Assembly (NCBI GenBank): GCA_020832005.1
Contig: JAFIFN010000009.1
Location: forward strand, 1-49,070
Source: Gammaproteobacteria bacterium
GTDB taxonomy: Bacteria > Pseudomonadota > Gammaproteobacteria > Steroidobacterales > PWYM01
Direction: 5' to 3'
Length of the DNA stretch: 49,070 nt
Shown: positions 1-7,969 of the stretch, one piece after another
Position numbering within the stretch: position 1 is the first letter of the stretch
Layout: each line of letters starts with the position of its first letter
Translations under genes and position numbers: made by a program
The notes under the pieces: generated by a model
Databases searched by the model: none
Told to the model about the DNA's origin: nothing
What the model saw: the letters and a program-made list of their open reading frames with translations, nothing else

Positions 1-190
1 GTACACCCAGCATCCAGTGGCCGCCGAACAGGCCGAAAGAGCCTGCGAAAGACAGCTCGCGCGTGAGTATCACCCATATGAAGGCCGGTACACACGCCAC
101 CAGCACGATGGCCGACAACACGGCCTGGCGACGCAGCGCCCTGCGGCGCGCGTCCCGGCCTGCATCGCCAGCCACCGGACGCTCAGACAT
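1..190 (-). CDS. Membrane protein of unknown function, N-terminal part only
   Basis: An open frame starts at the ATG at 190 (minus) and runs off the left edge without a stop, so about 63 residues are visible. The first 20 or so are hydrophilic and Arg-rich, followed by one hydrophobic segment at about residues 24-43 and a Gly/Phe-rich stretch. This suggests a membrane protein with a cytoplasmic N-terminus. It begins 5 bp after the stop of the carboxylesterase gene on the same strand, so the two are probably cotranscribed. I recognise no family from this fragment. Confidence 0.5.
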   Translation of the reverse strand, partial: MSERPVAGDAGRDARRRALRRQAVLSAIVLVACVPAFIWVILTRELSFAGSFGLFGGHWMLGV

Positions 191-195
191 GCGCG

Positions 196-855
196 CTACG
201 CCAGCACGCGCGCCAGCCACGCGCCGATCGCGCGGATCTCTTCCACGCAGACCTGGTGGCCCATCGGGTAGGCGTGCCATTCCACCGGATAGCCCATGGC
301 CTGCAGCACGTCCCGCGAATGCTCTCCCAGCGCGCAGGCAAGCACCGGGTCGGCCGTGCCGTGCGCCATGAATATCGGCACGGCAGCGCTGGCGGGGGCA
401 TGTTCATCGGCCAGTGCAGCCTCCAGCGGCAGATAGGTCGACAGTGCCATGATGCCGGCCAGCGGCACGGCTCGCCGCAGGCCGGCGTGCAGCGCAATCG
501 CACCGCCCTGCGAGAATCCGGCCAGCACGATCTTGTCGGCGGCAATGCCGCGAGCGCACTCACGTTCGATCAGCGCATCGACCTGTGCAGCACTTTCGCG
601 GATGCCGGCCTCGTCCTGCACTGCGCGCCGATCGAGCCCGACGATGTCATACCAGGCGCGCATGCGGTGGCCCTGGTTCAGCGTCACCGCCCGCAGCGGT
701 GCATGCGGGAACACGAAACGCACTGCCATCTTCAGACCCAGCTCCGGAACGATGGGCACGAAATCGTGGCCATCTGCGCCCAGGCCATGCAGCCAGATCA
801 CCGCGCTTTGCGGCGTCGGGCCGGTTTCAAGTTCTACCGTCTGCAGCTCTTCCAT
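196..855 (-). CDS. Alpha/beta hydrolase, phospholipase/carboxylesterase family
   Basis: The 219-residue protein has the layout of small cytoplasmic carboxylesterases (EstB/YpfH type) that hydrolyse short-chain esters or lysophospholipids. The oxyanion-hole motif WLHGLGADG lies at about residues 21-29. The nucleophile is Ser115 in GFSQGG, with Asp169 in HGTADP and His200 in MGH as the other triad members. There is no signal peptide. A purine-rich GGAAGAG sits a few bases before the ATG. The gene is divergent from argR and shares the 856-975 intergenic region with it. The family call is firm; the physiological substrate is unknown. Confidence 0.9.
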   Translation of the reverse strand: MEELQTVELETGPTPQSAVIWLHGLGADGHDFVPIVPELGLKMAVRFVFPHAPLRAVTLNQGHRMRAWYDIVGLDRRAVQDEAGIRESAAQVDALIERECARGIAADKIVLAGFSQGGAIALHAGLRRAVPLAGIMALSTYLPLEAALADEHAPASAAVPIFMAHGTADPVLACALGEHSRDVLQAMGYPVEWHAYPMGHQVCVEEIRAIGAWLARVLA

Positions 856-916
856 GTCGCTCTTCCAGGCTTCGCGTTGGGTGCAATTGCGCCGGGCATC
901 TTAGCGTGGATCAATC

Positions 917-953
917 TTGCATAGTGATGCGCATGAGGATATTCTTATGCGCA
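917..953 (+). promoter_or_regulatory. Promoter overlapped by a palindromic operator, probable ArgR site, before argR
   Basis: TTGCAT (917-922) and TATTCT (940-945) with 17 bp between them form a plausible sigma70 promoter reading into argR. A 26-bp near-palindrome at 928-953, with perfect arms TGCGCAT and ATGCGCA, 22 of 26 positions symmetric and centre at 940.5, covers the -10 region. An overlapping weaker dyad, TGCAT-N4-ATGCG (918-931), has the 5-4-5 spacing of classical ARG boxes. Placed directly before argR and the arg operon, autoregulation by ArgR is the simplest reading. The arms differ from the E. coli consensus, so this is inference. Confidence 0.5.
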
Positions 954-975
954 ACTTGACTGAGGCGGACTTCCC

Positions 976-1446
976 ATGCCGGCACAGGCGGAACAACAGG
1001 CGCGGCGGCGCGAAGCCATCACGGCCATCCTGGGCTCGCAGGCGGTGAGCCGCCAGGCGCACCTAGTCGAACTACTGCGGGCCGCCGGCATTGTCGCGAC
1101 CCAGTCGAGCGTCAGCCGGGACCTGCGCGACATGGGGGTGGTCAAGCTCAAATCGGGCTATGCCCTGCCGCAGCAGCCGCCAAGCGCCGCCCAGGCGGAT
1201 TTCGAATCCATTGCCGGCTTTGTCCGCTCGCTGCGGGTGGCCGGCCCGAACCTGACCATCATCGCCACAGGCGCAGGCGCGGCGCAGCGCGTGGCCCTGT
1301 CACTGGATCGTGCCGCCTGGCCGGAACTCGCCGGCACGCTTTCCGGTGATGACACGATATTCGTCGCCACGGTGGACCGGGCCCGGCAGAAGCTGTTGCT
1401 GGCGCGGCTCTACCAGGTGTTCGGCGTCAAACCCTCAAACAACTGA
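976..1446 (+). CDS. argR: Arginine repressor ArgR
   Basis: The 156-residue protein has the ArgR layout. The N-terminal winged helix-turn-helix carries the recognition segment SSVSRDL (44-50). A linker is followed by a C-terminal arginine-binding, hexamerising domain with the signature GTLSGDDTI (120-128). The length is normal for the family. The start at 976 is preceded by GAGGCGG at suitable spacing. It is the first gene of the arginine operon, 23 bp before argG, and its promoter region contains a strong palindrome. It probably represses this operon and itself when arginine is bound. Confidence 0.93.
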   Translation: MPAQAEQQARRREAITAILGSQAVSRQAHLVELLRAAGIVATQSSVSRDLRDMGVVKLKSGYALPQQPPSAAQADFESIAGFVRSLRVAGPNLTIIATGAGAAQRVALSLDRAAWPELAGTLSGDDTIFVATVDRARQKLLLARLYQVFGVKPSNN

Positions 1447-1469
1447 CACGCGGGAAACACACAAGCCTC

Positions 1470-2684
1470 ATGGACGACCACAATTCACCGATCATGCTTG
1501 CCTTCTCCGGCGGACTGGACACCTCGATGTGCGTGCCGTGGCTTGCCGAACGCCATCAGCGCCCGGTGGTCACGGTCACGGTCAACACCGGCGGCCTGAC
1601 CGAGGAGGATGCGCGGAATCTCGAGACGAAGTCCCGACAGCTGGGTGCCAGCGAGCACCTGCTGATCGAGGCGCGCGAGGATTTCTTCAACGAGGTCATC
1701 CGCTTCCTGGTGTTCGGCAACGTGCGCCGTGGCCAGCTCTATCCACTGTGCGTGGGCGCCGAACGCGGCATCCAGGCCTCGCGCCTGGCGCAGGCTGCTC
1801 AGCAGTTCGGCTCCACCACCGTAGCCCATGGCTGCACCGCCGCCGGCAACGACCAGGTGCGCTTCGAAGTCGCGCTCAAGACCCTGGACCCGTCGCTGGA
1901 AATCCTCGCACCCGTGCGCGACGAGTCATTTGTGCGCGCAGAGCAGGTGAAATTTCTCGAAACGCGCAACATGCCGGTGCCTTCGAAGAGCTCGGCCTAC
2001 TCGATCAATCGTGGCCTGTGGGGCGTGACCATTGGCGGCACGGAGACGCTGGACTCAAAGGGCAGCATCCCCGAAGACGCATGGGTGCTCTCTGCCGGTG
2101 CCTTCGATGCCAACCCGGCACCGCGGCGACTGGCGATCGGCTTTGAACAGGGCGTGGCCGTGAGCCTCGACGGTGAGCCTCTGGCACCGGTCGCCCTGAT
2201 CGAGCGCCTTGAAGCTATCGGCGCCGAATACGCCATCGGTCGCGGCATCCATCTCGGCGACACCATTCTCGGCACCAAGGGCCGGGTGGCCTTCGAAGCC
2301 CCCGCCGCCGAACTGCTGATCGCAGCCCATCGCGAACTTGAGAAACTCGTGCTCTCGCCGCTGCAGATGCGCGTCAAGGACCAGGTGGCCGCCATTTACG
2401 GCGACCTGATCCACGAGGGCAAACAGCTCGATCTGGCCTGCCGCGACATCGAGGCGCTGCTGCTCAGCTCTCAGCGCCGCGTAACGGGCGAGGCCCATCT
2501 GCTGCTGCGCCCGGGCGCAGCATTCGTCGAGGGCGTGACCTCGGCGTACTCACTGCTCAAGGCTACGCGTGGCGTGTACGGTGAGTCCGCCGGTGAATGG
2601 ACCCCGGCCGACGCGCTTGGCTACTCGCGGGTGCTGAGCCTGCCCGGCATCCTGCAGACCCGCGCAGGCAAGCCTCAGGCCTGA
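1470..2684 (+). CDS. argG: Argininosuccinate synthase
   Basis: The 404-residue protein would condense citrulline and aspartate with ATP. The N-terminal PP-loop motif AFSGGLDTS (11-19) is intact, and the length fits the family. Its wording, with the GLTEEDARNLE segment and a later SINRGLWGVTIGG motif, resembles versions I associate with Bacteroidetes and Xanthomonadaceae operons that use acylated intermediates; that comparison is from memory. It is the second gene of the operon, with the P-loop gene 23 bp downstream. Confidence 0.93.
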   Translation: MDDHNSPIMLAFSGGLDTSMCVPWLAERHQRPVVTVTVNTGGLTEEDARNLETKSRQLGASEHLLIEAREDFFNEVIRFLVFGNVRRGQLYPLCVGAERGIQASRLAQAAQQFGSTTVAHGCTAAGNDQVRFEVALKTLDPSLEILAPVRDESFVRAEQVKFLETRNMPVPSKSSAYSINRGLWGVTIGGTETLDSKGSIPEDAWVLSAGAFDANPAPRRLAIGFEQGVAVSLDGEPLAPVALIERLEAIGAEYAIGRGIHLGDTILGTKGRVAFEAPAAELLIAAHRELEKLVLSPLQMRVKDQVAAIYGDLIHEGKQLDLACRDIEALLLSSQRRVTGEAHLLLRPGAAFVEGVTSAYSLLKATRGVYGESAGEWTPADALGYSRVLSLPGILQTRAGKPQA

Positions 2685-2707
2685 AGGGCCCATCACAGGA
2701 CAAACCC

Positions 2708-3787
2708 ATGCGCACCGTCATCGTCGACAAGATTTCCTCCGTGGCCCATCACCAGACGCTTTCCCGGGAGATTCGCGTCAGCGAGCGCATTCCCTGCGAG
2801 GAAGGCGTTCTGATTGCCGTGGAGGTGCTGAACTCCAAGTCCACCTACAACACACTGGAACTCGACAGCGGGCGCATGGCCAAGGTGCGTCGCGGCGACA
2901 TCGTCGTCGGCGCGCTGGGTCATCGCAAGGCGCTGTTCGGCTATTCCGGCCACCTGCCCACCTCCCTGGCACCGGGCGACATCGTGCAGATCCTCAATCT
3001 CGGCGGTGTCATGGGCATCTGTGATTCGGTGAACCCCGACTACGGCCAGCCGTTCGACTGCCGCGTGCTGGGCACCGTGCTGCAGTTCCCCTACCTCGGC
3101 GAGCGCATCGGTGTGCCGGCGCGTATCGGCATGGGCCAGCTTGCAGAACATCCGCCGCTGGAGGTCCACGGCATCCCGGTGGTCGCGCTGGCGGGCACCA
3201 GCATGGATGCGGGCAAGACCGCCGCGGCGTCGGCGATCATCGGCCGGTTCCGTCACTACGGCCTGGTCGTGGATGCCTTCAAGGCCACCGGCGTGGCGCT
3301 GCGCCGCGACATCCTGGCCATGGAAGATGCCGGCGCCCGCAATACGCTGCTGTTTTCGGATTTCGGCATCGTTGCGACCACCGCCGCCAACGGCCCGGCG
3401 CTGACGCGTACGCTGCTCAGCCGCCTGGCCGCGGAGAAACCCGACGTCATCGTCTTCGAACTCGGCGATGGCCTGCTCGGGGCCTATGGCGTCGATGCGA
3501 TTCTGCGCGACCCGGAGATCCGCGCAGCCCTTACCTGCACGGTGCTGTGCGCCAACGATCCGGTCGCCGCCTGGGGCGGGGTGAAGCTGCTGCGCGAGGA
3601 ATTCGACATCGAACCGGCCGTGGTCACCGGGCCTGCAACCGACAACCAGGTCGGCATCGACATCATTCGTGATCGCCTCGGCGTGGCGGCACTCAACGCG
3701 CTGTCCAACGGTGCCGAACTCGGCGATCTCCTCCAGGAGATGCTCAAGCTGCCCATCCGACGCAGCAATGAGGAGGTCACGGCGTGA
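2708..3787 (+). CDS. P-loop NTPase-fold protein of unknown function embedded in the arginine operon
   Basis: The 359-residue protein has two parts. The N-terminal part, about 1-150, is rich in short beta-like segments with Gly/Asp turns (RRGDIVVGALGHRKALFGY, 61-79). The C-terminal part carries a Walker A-like loop GTSMDAGKT (163-171) and an acidic-glycine motif VFELGDGLLGAYG (249-261), a pattern seen in BioD-like and DUF1611-like proteins. DUF1611 includes DgcN, reported as a D-glutamate N-acetyltransferase. The N-terminal half does not look like DUF1611. The chosen ATG has AGGA 8 bases upstream, and the stop overlaps the argC start (GTGA). Tight placement between argG and argC implies a role in arginine synthesis. 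An acyl-transfer or acyl-removal step is a hypothesis only. Confidence 0.85.
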   Translation: MRTVIVDKISSVAHHQTLSREIRVSERIPCEEGVLIAVEVLNSKSTYNTLELDSGRMAKVRRGDIVVGALGHRKALFGYSGHLPTSLAPGDIVQILNLGGVMGICDSVNPDYGQPFDCRVLGTVLQFPYLGERIGVPARIGMGQLAEHPPLEVHGIPVVALAGTSMDAGKTAAASAIIGRFRHYGLVVDAFKATGVALRRDILAMEDAGARNTLLFSDFGIVATTAANGPALTRTLLSRLAAEKPDVIVFELGDGLLGAYGVDAILRDPEIRAALTCTVLCANDPVAAWGGVKLLREEFDIEPAVVTGPATDNQVGIDIIRDRLGVAALNALSNGAELGDLLQEMLKLPIRRSNEEVTA

Positions 3788-4845
3788 CTGAGACCTGGCC
3801 CGTGGCAGTGCTGGGTGCAACCGGCTACGTGGCCGGCGAACTGCTGCGCCTGGTCGCCGCGCATCCGCATCTGGATCTCGCCGCAGCCGTGTCGGAAAGC
3901 CAGGCCGGCAAGCCCATCGGCGAGACCTTCGGACATCTCGCGCCGGTGTATCGCGACACACGTTTCTCAGCCGCCGATGCCCTGCCTGACCTGCTCGCCG
4001 TCGTGCCGCGCATGGCGGTGTTCTGTGCAGCCCCGCATGGCGCCGCGGCCGCCATGGTCGACACCGTGCTCAACCAGGCCGCCGCGACGGGCACCGAGAT
4101 CAGGCTCGTCGATGTCTCTGCGGATTACCGCTTTGCGGGCGCGCAGGACTACGCCAGCGTCTACGGCCATGCGCACGGTGCGCCACACCGGCTCGGCGAG
4201 TTCGCCAGCGGGCTGCCCGAACATGTCGTCGGCACACCGGCCAGGCACATCGGTCACCCCGGGTGTTTCGCCACCGCCATGCTGCTGGCCGCCGTGCCGC
4301 TGGTGAAGCTCGGCCTGATCGAGGACGACCTGTTCGTCGCCGCCGTGACCGGCTCCACCGGCTCGGGCCGCACACCGCTGGCCACCACCCACCACCCGGT
4401 GCGCCACAGCAACTTCTACGCCTACAACCCCCTGGGCCATCGCCATGCGCCCGAGGTCATGAACCTCATTGAACAGGCCACGGGCAGGCGTCCCCGGCTG
4501 CATTTCGTGCCGCATTCGGGACCGTTTTCGCGCGGCATTCAGGCCACGCTGCAGGCGCGCCTGACATCACCAGTGGACGCTGCGGACGTGCGTGCGAGTC
4601 TTGCCGAGTTCTACGCCGACGCCCCATTCGTGAGCATCGTCGGCGGCACGCCGCGGCTCAAGGATGTCGTTGGCAGCAACCATGCCCAGCTGGGTGCGGC
4701 CTGTGATGGCGAGAGCGTCGCGGTGTTCTGTGTCATCGACAATCTCCTCAAGGGTGCCGCAGGCGGTGCCATGCAATGGCTCAACAGGCTGGTGGGCTGG
4801 CCGGAACACACCGGACTGGGCGCACCGGGCACAGGCTGGATCTGA
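3784..4845 (+). CDS. argC: N-acyl-gamma-glutamyl-phosphate reductase
   Basis: The 353-residue protein has an N-terminal NADP-binding Rossmann motif, VLGATGYVAGEL (9-20), and the catalytic cysteine in GHPGCFATA (Cys161). It reduces N-acylglutamyl phosphate to the semialdehyde. The length is typical. The GTG start overlaps the stop of the upstream P-loop gene in GTGA, which indicates translational coupling; argD begins 3 bp after the stop. Whether the acyl group is acetyl or succinyl cannot be told from this protein alone. Confidence 0.93.
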   Translation: MTETWPVAVLGATGYVAGELLRLVAAHPHLDLAAAVSESQAGKPIGETFGHLAPVYRDTRFSAADALPDLLAVVPRMAVFCAAPHGAAAAMVDTVLNQAAATGTEIRLVDVSADYRFAGAQDYASVYGHAHGAPHRLGEFASGLPEHVVGTPARHIGHPGCFATAMLLAAVPLVKLGLIEDDLFVAAVTGSTGSGRTPLATTHHPVRHSNFYAYNPLGHRHAPEVMNLIEQATGRRPRLHFVPHSGPFSRGIQATLQARLTSPVDAADVRASLAEFYADAPFVSIVGGTPRLKDVVGSNHAQLGAACDGESVAVFCVIDNLLKGAAGGAMQWLNRLVGWPEHTGLGAPGTGWI

Positions 4846-4847
4846 AC

Positions 4848-5999
4848 ATGAACGTGATTGCCCGCGAGGCCGAACACCTGCTGCCGGTGTACGCGCAGAT
4901 GGACCTCGAACCAATACGTGCCGAGGGTCCGTGGATCCACACCGCAGACGGCCGGAAGATCCTCGATTTCTACGGCGGCCATGCCGTGGCCGCGCTGGGC
5001 TACGGACATCCGCGCCTGGTCGAGACCCTGAATCGCCAGGCACAGCTGCTGATGTTCCAGAGCAATGCCGTCGCGCTGGAAGTGCGCGCGCGCGCCGCGC
5101 AACGACTCGCCGAGTTCGCACCGGCCGGCCTGACGCATGCGTTTTTCGTCAACTCCGGCGCCGAGGCCAATGAAAACGCATTGCGCATGGCCTGCAAGGC
5201 CACCGGCCGGGCGCGCGTGGTCGCACTCGAGCATGGCTTTCATGGTCGCACCGCGGCGGCCGCCGCCGTTACCTGGGGTGCGGAGAAATGGTACGGCTTT
5301 CCGCAACGCCCGTTCGAGGTGGTATTCGTCTCCCGCGAGGATCCCGACGCACTGCGCACAGCGGTCGATGAGCGCACCGCCGCGGTGATCCTCGAACCGG
5401 TGCAGGGCGTGGCCGGCGCCTACGATGTGCCGCTGGAGGTGCTCAAGGCCGCACGGGCCGCCTGCGATGCCGCCGGTGCCTGGCTGATCAGCGACGAGGT
5501 GCAAAGCGGCATGGGCCGCAGCGGCTACGCCTTTGCCATCGAGCGCGCCGGCGTGACACCCGATATCCTGACCATGGCGAAATCCCTCGGTGGGGGCTTT
5601 CCCGTCGGTGCCCTGATCACGCGGCCGGAAATCGCCGCCACCCAGCAGGTCGGCGACCTGGGTACGACCTTTGGTGGCGGCCCGCTGGCCTGCGCCATCG
5701 TCGAGACCGTCATCGATGTCATCGAGCGTGAGCAGCTGGTGCAGCGGGTCGCACGCCTGTCGCAGCGCATCCGCGAGACCTGCATCGTCGGGCCGGTGAC
5801 TGCCATCCAGGGCGCGGGCTTTCTGCTCGGCCTGCGCACCAGCCGCCCTGCGCGCGACATCAACCGCGAACTGCTCGCCCGTGACATCATGGCCGGCGGC
5901 AGCGCCGATCCGCATATCGTGCGCCTGCTGCCTCCGTACATCCTCGACGACTCGCACGTGGTCCAGCTGGCCACAGCCCTGAAGGAGATTGCTGCATGA
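4848..5999 (+). CDS. argD: N-acylornithine aminotransferase (class III PLP aminotransferase)
   Basis: The 383-residue class III aminotransferase has the features of ArgD: VNSGAEANE (101-109) for PLP phosphate binding, ALEHGFHGRT (125-134), SDEVQSGMGR (215-224), and the Schiff-base lysine in MAKSLGGGFP (Lys245). It converts N-acylglutamate semialdehyde to N-acylornithine with glutamate as amino donor. The ATG at 4848 was chosen because it lies 3 bp after argC and because the family starts close to the segment LPVYAQMDLEP. The stop overlaps the next start in ATGA. Confidence 0.92.
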   Translation: MNVIAREAEHLLPVYAQMDLEPIRAEGPWIHTADGRKILDFYGGHAVAALGYGHPRLVETLNRQAQLLMFQSNAVALEVRARAAQRLAEFAPAGLTHAFFVNSGAEANENALRMACKATGRARVVALEHGFHGRTAAAAAVTWGAEKWYGFPQRPFEVVFVSREDPDALRTAVDERTAAVILEPVQGVAGAYDVPLEVLKAARAACDAAGAWLISDEVQSGMGRSGYAFAIERAGVTPDILTMAKSLGGGFPVGALITRPEIAATQQVGDLGTTFGGGPLACAIVETVIDVIEREQLVQRVARLSQRIRETCIVGPVTAIQGAGFLLGLRTSRPARDINRELLARDIMAGGSADPHIVRLLPPYILDDSHVVQLATALKEIAA

Positions 6000-7000
6000 A
6001 GCTGTTCAATGACCTGGCCGACTTCAGTGTCGCGGAAATCGACGATCTGCTGACACTGGCCCGACGGCTCGACGAGCATCCTGAGCCAAGGGCGCTGGCC
6101 GGACGCGTGCTGGCACTGCTGTTCCTGAGTCCGTCGCTGCGCACGCTGTCATCCTTCCAGGCTGCAATGATCCGCCTGGGGGGAGGTGCTTTCGTGATCT
6201 CGCCCGACATGTCGATCCATGGCCTGGAGTCGCGCTACGGCATCGTCATGGACGGGGTCGCCGCCGAGCACATCCGCGAGGCCGTGCCGGTGATTGCCTC
6301 CTACGGCGATGCGATCGGTATCCGCGCCTTTGCCGAGCGCACGGATCTTGAGCGGGATCTTGCCGATACCCAGTTCGCCGAGTTCCGCACGCTCGTGGAC
6401 AAGCCACTGATCAACATGGAGTCGGCGATCAACCACCCCTGCCAGGCGCTGGCCGACTGGAAGACCATGGACGAACTCGGCGTGCCCCGCCAGGGCGGAA
6501 AGTTCGTGCTCTCATGGGCCTACCATCCGCGCGCGCTGCCGCTCGCCGTGCCGACAGCTGCCGTGCACATGGCCTGTCACCGGGGCATGGATGTCACCGT
6601 GCTGCGGCCCGAGGGCTTTGCGCTGCCCGACTCGATCATGAGCAAGGCGCGCAAGGCCGCCGAGTCCAGCGGCGGTTCGCTGCGCGAATCCACCGACCGG
6701 CGCGAAGCCATGGAAGGCGCACACGTCATCTATGCCAAGAGCTGGTCATCCACGCAGCACTACGGCGACCGCCTCGGCGATGAAAAAGCCCGGCGTGAGC
6801 TGACCGACTGGTGCGTGGACGAGCCGTGGTTCGAACCGGCGCGTGAAGACTGCCGCTTCATGCACTGTCTGCCCGTGCGCCGTGGCGTCGTCGTGGCCGA
6901 CCGAATTCTCGACGGACCACGCAGTGTCGTGATCCAGGAGGCGCGCAACCGCATGGTGGCGCAAATGGCCGTCGTCTACCGCATGCTGCGCGGCGACTAG
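5996..7000 (+). CDS. argF': N-acylornithine carbamoyltransferase (succinyl- or acetylornithine type)
   Basis: The 334-residue transcarbamylase carries the carbamoyl-phosphate loop as SPSLRT (45-50), HPCQALAD (147-154) and HCLPVRR (290-296). HCLPVRR, the MDG..EH segment (86-92) and HPRALPLAVP (178-187) match the N-acetyl/N-succinylornithine transcarbamylase branch (Xanthomonas AOTCase, Bacteroides SOTCase), not OTCase. By my alignment the residue reported to set acetyl versus succinyl preference (Glu92 in AOTCase, Pro90 in SOTCase) is Ala90 here, while the surroundings look closer to SOTCase. It overlaps argD by 4 bp. The operon therefore makes acylcitrulline, which needs a deacylase not encoded nearby. 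Confidence 0.88.
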   Translation: MKLFNDLADFSVAEIDDLLTLARRLDEHPEPRALAGRVLALLFLSPSLRTLSSFQAAMIRLGGGAFVISPDMSIHGLESRYGIVMDGVAAEHIREAVPVIASYGDAIGIRAFAERTDLERDLADTQFAEFRTLVDKPLINMESAINHPCQALADWKTMDELGVPRQGGKFVLSWAYHPRALPLAVPTAAVHMACHRGMDVTVLRPEGFALPDSIMSKARKAAESSGGSLRESTDRREAMEGAHVIYAKSWSSTQHYGDRLGDEKARRELTDWCVDEPWFEPAREDCRFMHCLPVRRGVVVADRILDGPRSVVIQEARNRMVAQMAVVYRMLRGD

Positions 7001-7036
7001 CACACCCACACCGCAACGAACTGGAAAACATTACCC

Positions 7037-7969
7037 ATGCGTACCAACCAGGAACGGGCCATCGTGGTCAGCGCGCTGAAACATGCCGCACCGTACATCC
7101 GCATGTTCAAGGGCAAGACCTTCGTGCTCAAGGCCGGCGGCGAAGTCTTCGCCACACCCGAAGACACCCATGCGCTGATGTCCCAGGTGGGCCTGCTGCA
7201 CCAGGTGGGTATCCGCGTCGTGCTCGTGCATGGCGGCGGTCCGCAGTCCACGGAGCTGGCCGACGCGCTGGGCCTTGCGACCCGCTTCGTCGAAGGCAGG
7301 CGTGTGACCGATCAGTCGGCGCTTGATGTCGCCACGATGGTGCTCAATGGCTTGATCAACACACGTATTCTTGCCGCTTGCCGCGACCTCGATGTCCCCG
7401 CCATCGGCCTGTCGGGTGTCGACGCTGGACTGATCCGCGCACACAGGCGCCCGCCGGTGCAGGTAGAGGGCAACGATCATCCGGTCGACTACGGCTTTGT
7501 CGGCGACATCGACCTGGTGGACGCCGATATCGTGCGCAAACAGCTCGACAATGCCCTGATGCCGGTGATCAGCCCGCTGTCGGCCGATGAGAACGGCGTG
7601 CTGCTGAACATCAATGCCGACACCGTCGCATCGGCCCTGGCGATCGCGCTCAACGCCGAGAAGCTGATGCTGGCCACCTCCGCACCTGGCATTCTGCGCG
7701 ACAGGGAGGATCCCGGTTCGCTGATCTCGTACATGGATCTCGAGGACCTGCAGGACCTGCGCCGTGAGGGCCGCCTGGCCGATGGCATGCTGCCCAAGGC
7801 CACGGCTATCGAGAAGGCGTTGCGCGGCGGCGTCGACCGCGTGCACATTATTTCCTGGCGGGTCGCCGAGTCGCTGTTGCTGGAGGTGTTCACCAACGAG
7901 GGCACGGGCACGCTGGTGGTCAACGACATTGACGCGTTGAGTCCCGAAGAGCAGGGAGACGCCAGCTGA
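7037..7969 (+). CDS. argB: N-acylglutamate kinase
   Basis: The 310-residue amino-acid kinase phosphorylates N-acylglutamate. Visible motifs are KAGGEVF near residue 32, the phosphate-binding VHGGGPQ, the NINADTVA segment for ATP/metal contacts, and DGMLPKATAIEKAL near the C-terminus. No C-terminal GNAT domain is present, so it is not the fused synthase-kinase known from Xanthomonas, and the operon remains without a visible N-acylglutamate synthase. It starts 36 bp after argF' with only a weak ribosome site, and its stop overlaps the argH start in TGATG. Confidence 0.9.
   Translation: MRTNQERAIVVSALKHAAPYIRMFKGKTFVLKAGGEVFATPEDTHALMSQVGLLHQVGIRVVLVHGGGPQSTELADALGLATRFVEGRRVTDQSALDVATMVLNGLINTRILAACRDLDVPAIGLSGVDAGLIRAHRRPPVQVEGNDHPVDYGFVGDIDLVDADIVRKQLDNALMPVISPLSADENGVLLNINADTVASALAIALNAEKLMLATSAPGILRDREDPGSLISYMDLEDLQDLRREGRLADGMLPKATAIEKALRGGVDRVHIISWRVAESLLLEVFTNEGTGTLVVNDIDALSPEEQGDAS

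Noticed and set aside
2693..3961. Long antisense open frame opposite the P-loop and argC genes
   Set aside because: It is the mirror of two well-supported genes in GC-rich DNA, has a composition rich in Arg/His/Ala/Gly without recognisable motifs, and lacks a ribosome site.
4611..5957. 448-codon antisense open frame opposite argC and argD
   Set aside because: It lies entirely opposite argC and argD, whose motifs are intact. The frame reads as low-information Gly/His/Ala sequence.
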